Shown one piece after another: positions 60,572 to 64,000 of a stretch of DNA of 64,000 nucleotides (the stretch's first letter is position 1; each line of letters begins with the position of its first letter). The notes under the pieces were generated by a model. It worked only from the letters and a program-made list of their open reading frames with translations, had not been told where the DNA came from and made no database searches. The stretch spans positions 4,014,291-4,078,290 of the forward strand of contig OY282460.1 in NCBI GenBank assembly GCA_958296295.1, in the 5' to 3' direction. Source of the stretch: an uncultured Pseudomonadales bacterium (GTDB taxonomy: Bacteria; Pseudomonadota; Gammaproteobacteria; Pseudomonadales; Azotimanducaceae). A program made the position numbers and the translations under genes.

Positions 60572-61152
60572 ATGCCACACGCCATCGGACTACGCCGCGG
60601 TCTCATTGAGGGCGCGAACATGCCTCCCCGGAGAGCGCACATCCGAGGCGAGACGAGGAGCCTTGCTACAAAGCTCGCCAACCCCGAAGCGCCTCAACCC
60701 GACGTGGTGCTGCTCGCTTCGACCATCGACCCGCAGCTACTCCGCGCCTTGGAGATCAGACGACGCCAGTACCTCCGGGGGAAGCGCGGAAAGAAGCCGA
60801 AGCCGCTAGCCGAGTTCGTGATGTGGGGACCACCGAGACACGCCGCCGAGGACGCCTGGACGCGAGAGAAGTCCAAAGAGTGGGCGGTGGAATCCGTGGC
60901 GTGGGTGCGCCGACACTTCCCCGACAGCCCGATAACCGAGGCCGCGTTGCATATGGACGAAGGCTCTCCGCATGTCCACGTCGCTCTGTTTCCCGCCTAC
61001 AAGGACAAGGCCGGCGAGACGGCCTACGGATGGAAGCGGGCCGAAAGAGCCGCCACAGACCGTCTGAGGGGCGCTGAGCCGCTCCTGAACGCCGGCCGGC
61101 AACACGTCCGCGGCAGGAAGCGGGCCGGCAACGCCATGCAGGCGCTCCTCGA
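60366..61152 (+). repeat. Large direct repeat, copy 2 (relaxase 5' region)
   Basis: Second copy of the 57378-58140 repeat. Here the relaxase continues past the repeat end into a full-length gene, so this copy appears to be the parental version. Confidence 0.88.
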
Positions 61153-61873
61153 CGACTACCACAAGACGGTCGGCAAGCCGTTCGGACTCACGCGGGGCGA
61201 GCGCGGATCGGGACGCGAGCACAAGGCGATCACGGCCGACGAGGCCACGCGCAGACACGCCGCGGACCGGGCGGCGAAACTCGACGTGCGCGAGAGGAAA
61301 CTGGAAGCCGAGCGCGCGGATGTGGCGACGCAACGCCAAGCCGTGAAGGTTGAACGCGAGGATGTCGCAGCGCAACGCCAAGCCGCGAAGGCGGACTTTG
61401 ACCAGAAGGCCGACATGCTCCTTGAGGCTCAGGACTCGCTCAACGAGCGCGAGGCGCGAATCGACGCCGACGCGAAACGCCGGGACGCCGATTTCAACCA
61501 GCGGGAGCTGACGTTGCGCCGCATCGAAAGAGACCAAGCCGAAGCGAAGGCAGCCGCGAAGGCAGAGATCGCGGGCGAACTGAGACGTCTCACCCAACTG
61601 GAGGAGTACCTGCGCGAGGTCGAGCCGCTTGCCGAGGAAGCCTTGAAGAACCGGAAGGCGAAGGAGGCCCAAGAGCGCGCCGACCGCGAATACGAAGACC
61701 GCCGCCGGCGCTTCCACGAGGAAGATGCCAAGCGCGTGGCGGGCGAGGAGGAAGAGAAGCGCGAACGGGCGGAGGCCGACGAGGCGGAACGCCGCAAGAA
61801 GGCGAAGGCGAAGGTCGTACCGCGAAGGTCTTGGCTTGGCCTGCGCGGGGAGGACAGAGGGCTGGGGCGCTAA
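60572..61873 (+). CDS. MOBV-type relaxase (Mob/Pre family), full length
   Basis: 433 residues. Relaxases of this family nick one strand at oriT and lead it into a recipient cell. The N-terminal HUH domain includes HMDEGSPHVHVALFP near residue 130, the HxDExxPHxH metal-binding motif typical of Mob/Pre proteins. RGERGSGREHKAITADEATR marks its end near residue 215. The C-terminal half is a long, charged coiled coil (RKLEAERADVATQRQAVKVE and onward), usual in the family for dimerisation or partner contact. No coupling protein or type IV secretion genes are present, so the element would depend on a helper. Confidence 0.82.
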   Translation: MPHAIGLRRGLIEGANMPPRRAHIRGETRSLATKLANPEAPQPDVVLLASTIDPQLLRALEIRRRQYLRGKRGKKPKPLAEFVMWGPPRHAAEDAWTREKSKEWAVESVAWVRRHFPDSPITEAALHMDEGSPHVHVALFPAYKDKAGETAYGWKRAERAATDRLRGAEPLLNAGRQHVRGRKRAGNAMQALLDDYHKTVGKPFGLTRGERGSGREHKAITADEATRRHAADRAAKLDVRERKLEAERADVATQRQAVKVEREDVAAQRQAAKADFDQKADMLLEAQDSLNEREARIDADAKRRDADFNQRELTLRRIERDQAEAKAAAKAEIAGELRRLTQLEEYLREVEPLAEEALKNRKAKEAQERADREYEDRRRRFHEEDAKRVAGEEEEKRERAEADEAERRKKAKAKVVPRRSWLGLRGEDRGLGR

Positions 61874-62024
61874 GGAGCAGGCGCTCCGCAGCTCCAGCGC
61901 GGCCCGCCGACCGGGGCCGGCGAGCGCTCATCGGCCAATCCGCCGTTTCGACGAACCGCGGGCCGGCGGCTTTGAGGGAAGTAGGCGTTAGCTTTCAGTC
62001 ATCGAAACCACATCCGGCCGCACT

Positions 62025-62525
62025 TCATTCACCAGGCGCCACATAGTCCCTCCAACGATCAGGGACTTGAAAGTCGCAATCTCTCCACTCGGCGAGTATG
62101 TCGCAATGGAACACGCAACTGCTTTGCGCGGCGTCCGCTGTCCAGCAGCCATAAGCTCCTAGCGTTCCGGAGATCCTGACAACCTGTGTTCTTCGAACTG
62201 CCGCGCCTGCCCATCGATCGGGAATCAGATCGGCGGGCGGGTTTTCACATTGCCACGCGACGGTGCGCTTTCCGCTTGCCCCATAGGCTTCCCAGCTCGC
62301 ATCCCGGTACTCAAGAGTGGCCCCATCGTCGCAGTGATGCACGTACCAAGGCGGAGACTGCCAAGCACTCTCCGTCGAACACTTCACTTGGATGCCGTCC
62401 GGGGGGCAGTCCGGACTTGCTTCAGTGCTGTCCAACACCGTGAAGTAGTGTTTGTCTGCTAGGGAACTGCTCCCGGCAGGCAGAACCAGCACCAGGGCGC
62501 TCAACGCAGCGAGAAAGTAGCGCAT
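62025..62525 (-). CDS. Secreted cysteine-rich protein of unknown function
   Basis: 166 residues with GGAGG five bases before the ATG. MRYFLAALSALVLVLPAGSSSLA is a signal peptide. The mature protein has eight cysteines (SPDCPPDGIQVKCST, HHCDDG, QCENPP, GCWTADAAQSSCVFHCD, RDCDF) and many tryptophans, suggesting a disulfide-stabilised extracellular or periplasmic domain. No family is recognised. It lies between the relaxase gene and the right copy of the 34-bp repeat, so it may be cargo of the mobile region. Confidence 0.7.
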   Translation of the reverse strand: MRYFLAALSALVLVLPAGSSSLADKHYFTVLDSTEASPDCPPDGIQVKCSTESAWQSPPWYVHHCDDGATLEYRDASWEAYGASGKRTVAWQCENPPADLIPDRWAGAAVRRTQVVRISGTLGAYGCWTADAAQSSCVFHCDILAEWRDCDFQVPDRWRDYVAPGE

Positions 62526-63128
62526 CAGAACCTCCTTCTGACTCGTCTTCAGTATGACCTACGCTACCACAATGCGCCGGCGCGTACACCCAGCGTCTTG
62601 TCCAATTGTCCAATGCAGGGCCATCCCGAAGTTGGCGCCAAGTCGTTGAGGCGGCAGGGGAAGATTGACCGGCGCTGCGCGAAGGGCGGGCCGATGGAAC
62701 GGGGACTGGCGCAGCTGAGCTTCGTTGTCCCGAACAACGATGTGCCTGCCCCGGAATTGCCATAGCAGGCAACGTCTGGCGCGAACGGCGCTCACAGGGG
62801 CTTACAGGCGCTCTGGCGCGATGCCCCGGAGACGCCTCAAATCCCCAACTTGGGTCTTTGCCCCGCCCCGGTGGTCTCAAACCCTGATTCTCAGGATGTT
62901 CGTCCGCCGTCAATGCCGAACTCTCCCGGCGGTCACACCACTGGGCAGGTGTCGCTGGCGCTGGGCCTCACTGCGACGAGCGCCTACTGCAGCATAGCCT
63001 AACGTCGCGGGGCGGTGCTAAAATCGAGCCATACCGACTCAGCCTCTTGAGAGACAACATGCCAATCGGACCCCGCGGGGAAAAACGGCCAAGCGACGTG
63101 CGCTGAGCGCCGACGCGAGATCGGGAAG
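62526..63128. other. Non-coding stretch with repeat copy and mini-ORF remnant
   Basis: Contains the right copy of the 34-bp repeat and no full gene. An ATG at 63059 opens MPIGPRGEKRPSDVR and stops at 63106. This resembles the first residues of a widespread small-protein family remembered as starting GPRGEKRPADV, so it may be a truncated gene. Nothing else is recognised. Confidence 0.4.
62789..62822 (+). repeat. Direct repeat, right copy
   Basis: Identical to 50797-50830 over 34 bases, same orientation, and also preceded by TGCCATAGCAG, here at a greater distance. Together the copies enclose about 12 kb. Whether they are att sites or just two members of a dispersed genomic repeat cannot be told from one window. 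Confidence 0.65.
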
Positions 63129-64000
63129 ATGGGGAGCGACGCCCGGAACAGGAAGCGAAGTGGGGCTACGCCGATGCAGACGCAAGAACGCCCACCAGCC
63201 TCACAAGACGATCTGAACTTCTACGACGAAGGAACGGCAGGTGCGGCGTTGGATCACATCATGCAGCGGGCGAGGACGTTCCAAGAACGAGGAGACTGGT
63301 TCGAGCGACTCACCTTGAACCTGATGGCCGCCGAACGCGATTTGGATGTGGCGGAAGCGTGGCTATGGCTCGATTGGCCTGACAAACCACAGGACCGCGG
63401 CGCCCAAGACCTCGGTGTCGACATCGTGGCGAACTCCAACGACGGCAGAACCATTGCCGTCCAGTGCAAGTGCCTAGACGACGGCGCATCGTTGACCAAG
63501 GCCGCCATTGACAGCTTCATCGCCGAAGCGGTCGGCCGCGCCGCCTACGACGAATTGTGGCTTGTCACCAACGCCCCCCTCGGACGCAACGCTGCGGCAG
63601 CTTTCAATGGACTCGACAAGCCGTGCAGACACATCCTGTTCCAGCGGTACTCGGACACGTCCTTGGATGTGGGCGAGTCTCCGCACCGGCGCGAAGCAAG
63701 CCCGCTTCAGCAACGCGCCATCGAATCGGTGGTGGCGGGTTTCGCAGGCGACAATCCGCAAGACCGCGGCAAGCTGGTGATGGCGTGTGGCACCGGCAAG
63801 ACGTTCACCTCGCTGAGGATTGCCGAAGCGCTGTATCCATCCGGCAAGGCACGCTTCTTGTTCGTCGCGCCGAGTATCGCGCTGGTCGGACAGGCTCGGC
63901 GCGAGTGGCTGCGGCATTGCGACGATCCGATCTCCACGCTGGTGGTGTGCTCCTCGAAGGCGCAAGGACGTTCCCGCGAGGACGCGGCAGATGTATCGGC
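63129..64000 (+). CDS. Type ISP-like restriction enzyme, N-terminal part (3' end outside window)
   Basis: The frame is open to the window edge, 290 codons visible. The start is uncertain: ATG 63129 (MGSDARNRKRSG) or ATG 63174 (MQTQERPPASQDD). The N-terminal Mrr-like nuclease has GVDIVANSNDGRTIAVQCKC, giving the aspartate and QxK of a PD-(D/E)XK site near residues 98-117. A superfamily 2 helicase domain begins with KLVMACGTGKTFTSLRIAEA (Walker A) and FVAPSIALVGQARREWLR. The order nuclease then helicase matches single-chain type ISP enzymes such as LlaGI, which continue into a methyltransferase and target-recognition domain. Those parts would lie beyond the window. Confidence 0.78.
   Translation, partial: MGSDARNRKRSGATPMQTQERPPASQDDLNFYDEGTAGAALDHIMQRARTFQERGDWFERLTLNLMAAERDLDVAEAWLWLDWPDKPQDRGAQDLGVDIVANSNDGRTIAVQCKCLDDGASLTKAAIDSFIAEAVGRAAYDELWLVTNAPLGRNAAAAFNGLDKPCRHILFQRYSDTSLDVGESPHRREASPLQQRAIESVVAGFAGDNPQDRGKLVMACGTGKTFTSLRIAEALYPSGKARFLFVAPSIALVGQARREWLRHCDDPISTLVVCSSKAQGRSREDAADVS

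Overview
The window is GC-rich and dense with short-spaced or overlapping genes, and it looks like a gammaproteobacterial chromosome. The main support is the minus-strand cluster greA, ftsH, glmM, tpiA, secG, tRNA-Leu(GAG), an order typical of gammaproteobacteria. The TonB receptor, SecG, an SbcB-type exonuclease I and CCA ends encoded in the tRNA genes agree with this. Many insertion sequences, broken genes and toxin-antitoxin pairs suggest an IS-rich, probably uncultured lineage; naming a genus would be guessing.

Layout of the left two thirds. 1-1.7 kb: two ATPases of a Dpp/Opp peptide ABC importer, the first cut by the window edge. 1.8-2.6 kb: MntA-HepT toxin-antitoxin pair, with HepT frameshifted. 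2.7-4.7 kb: acyl-CoA dehydrogenase and exported cyclase-family hydrolase. 4.8-5.6 kb: a 184-bp MITE-like element beside a C-terminal fragment of a cytosine-C5 DNA methyltransferase. 6.1-10.8 kb: TonB receptor, then glycyl-tRNA synthetase overlapping a GcvR-like ACT protein. 10.8-16.3 kb: the housekeeping cluster. 16.6-19.6 kb: ctp protease, hisA, hisB and a small secreted protein. 19.9-23.1 kb: a PIN toxin pair, two decayed mobile genes and tRNA-Gly. 23.1-32 kb: CBS protein, an operon of sbcB with an osmoprotectant-type ABC importer, a hydratase, an acyl-CoA dehydrogenase and a VWA membrane protein. 32.2-41.3 kb: a giant diheme secreted protein paired with a DUF1501 protein, then a DUF2235 hydrolase and an amidohydrolase.

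The right third is accessory DNA. At 41.4-49.6 kb two tandem paralogous genes of unknown function (537 and 533 codons when reconstructed) are each split by the same IS1380-family element, and the second also by an ISNCY-type element. Removing the elements with one target duplication restores both frames exactly. After a YbhB-family gene and tRNA-Arg(CCT) comes a mobile region of about 12 kb (50.8-62.8 kb) bounded by a 34-bp direct repeat. It holds a tyrosine-recombinase remnant, a primase-helicase gene split near its start by an ISKra4-family element, a perfect 45-bp inverted repeat, a Spo11/Top6A-like Toprim gene, a DUF3102-like gene and a MOBV relaxase present as one truncated and one full copy. 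This looks like a decayed mobilizable plasmid or integrative element. The window ends in the N-terminal part of a type ISP-like restriction enzyme.

Most unusual features: the twin IS-split paralogues with a readable insertion order, the MITE with perfect 10-bp target duplications, the 45-bp inverted repeat, the Toprim operon inside the mobilizable region, and a YidC fragment caught between two copies of the 3' end of the giant gene. Functions are read from motifs and remembered families; no database search was run.
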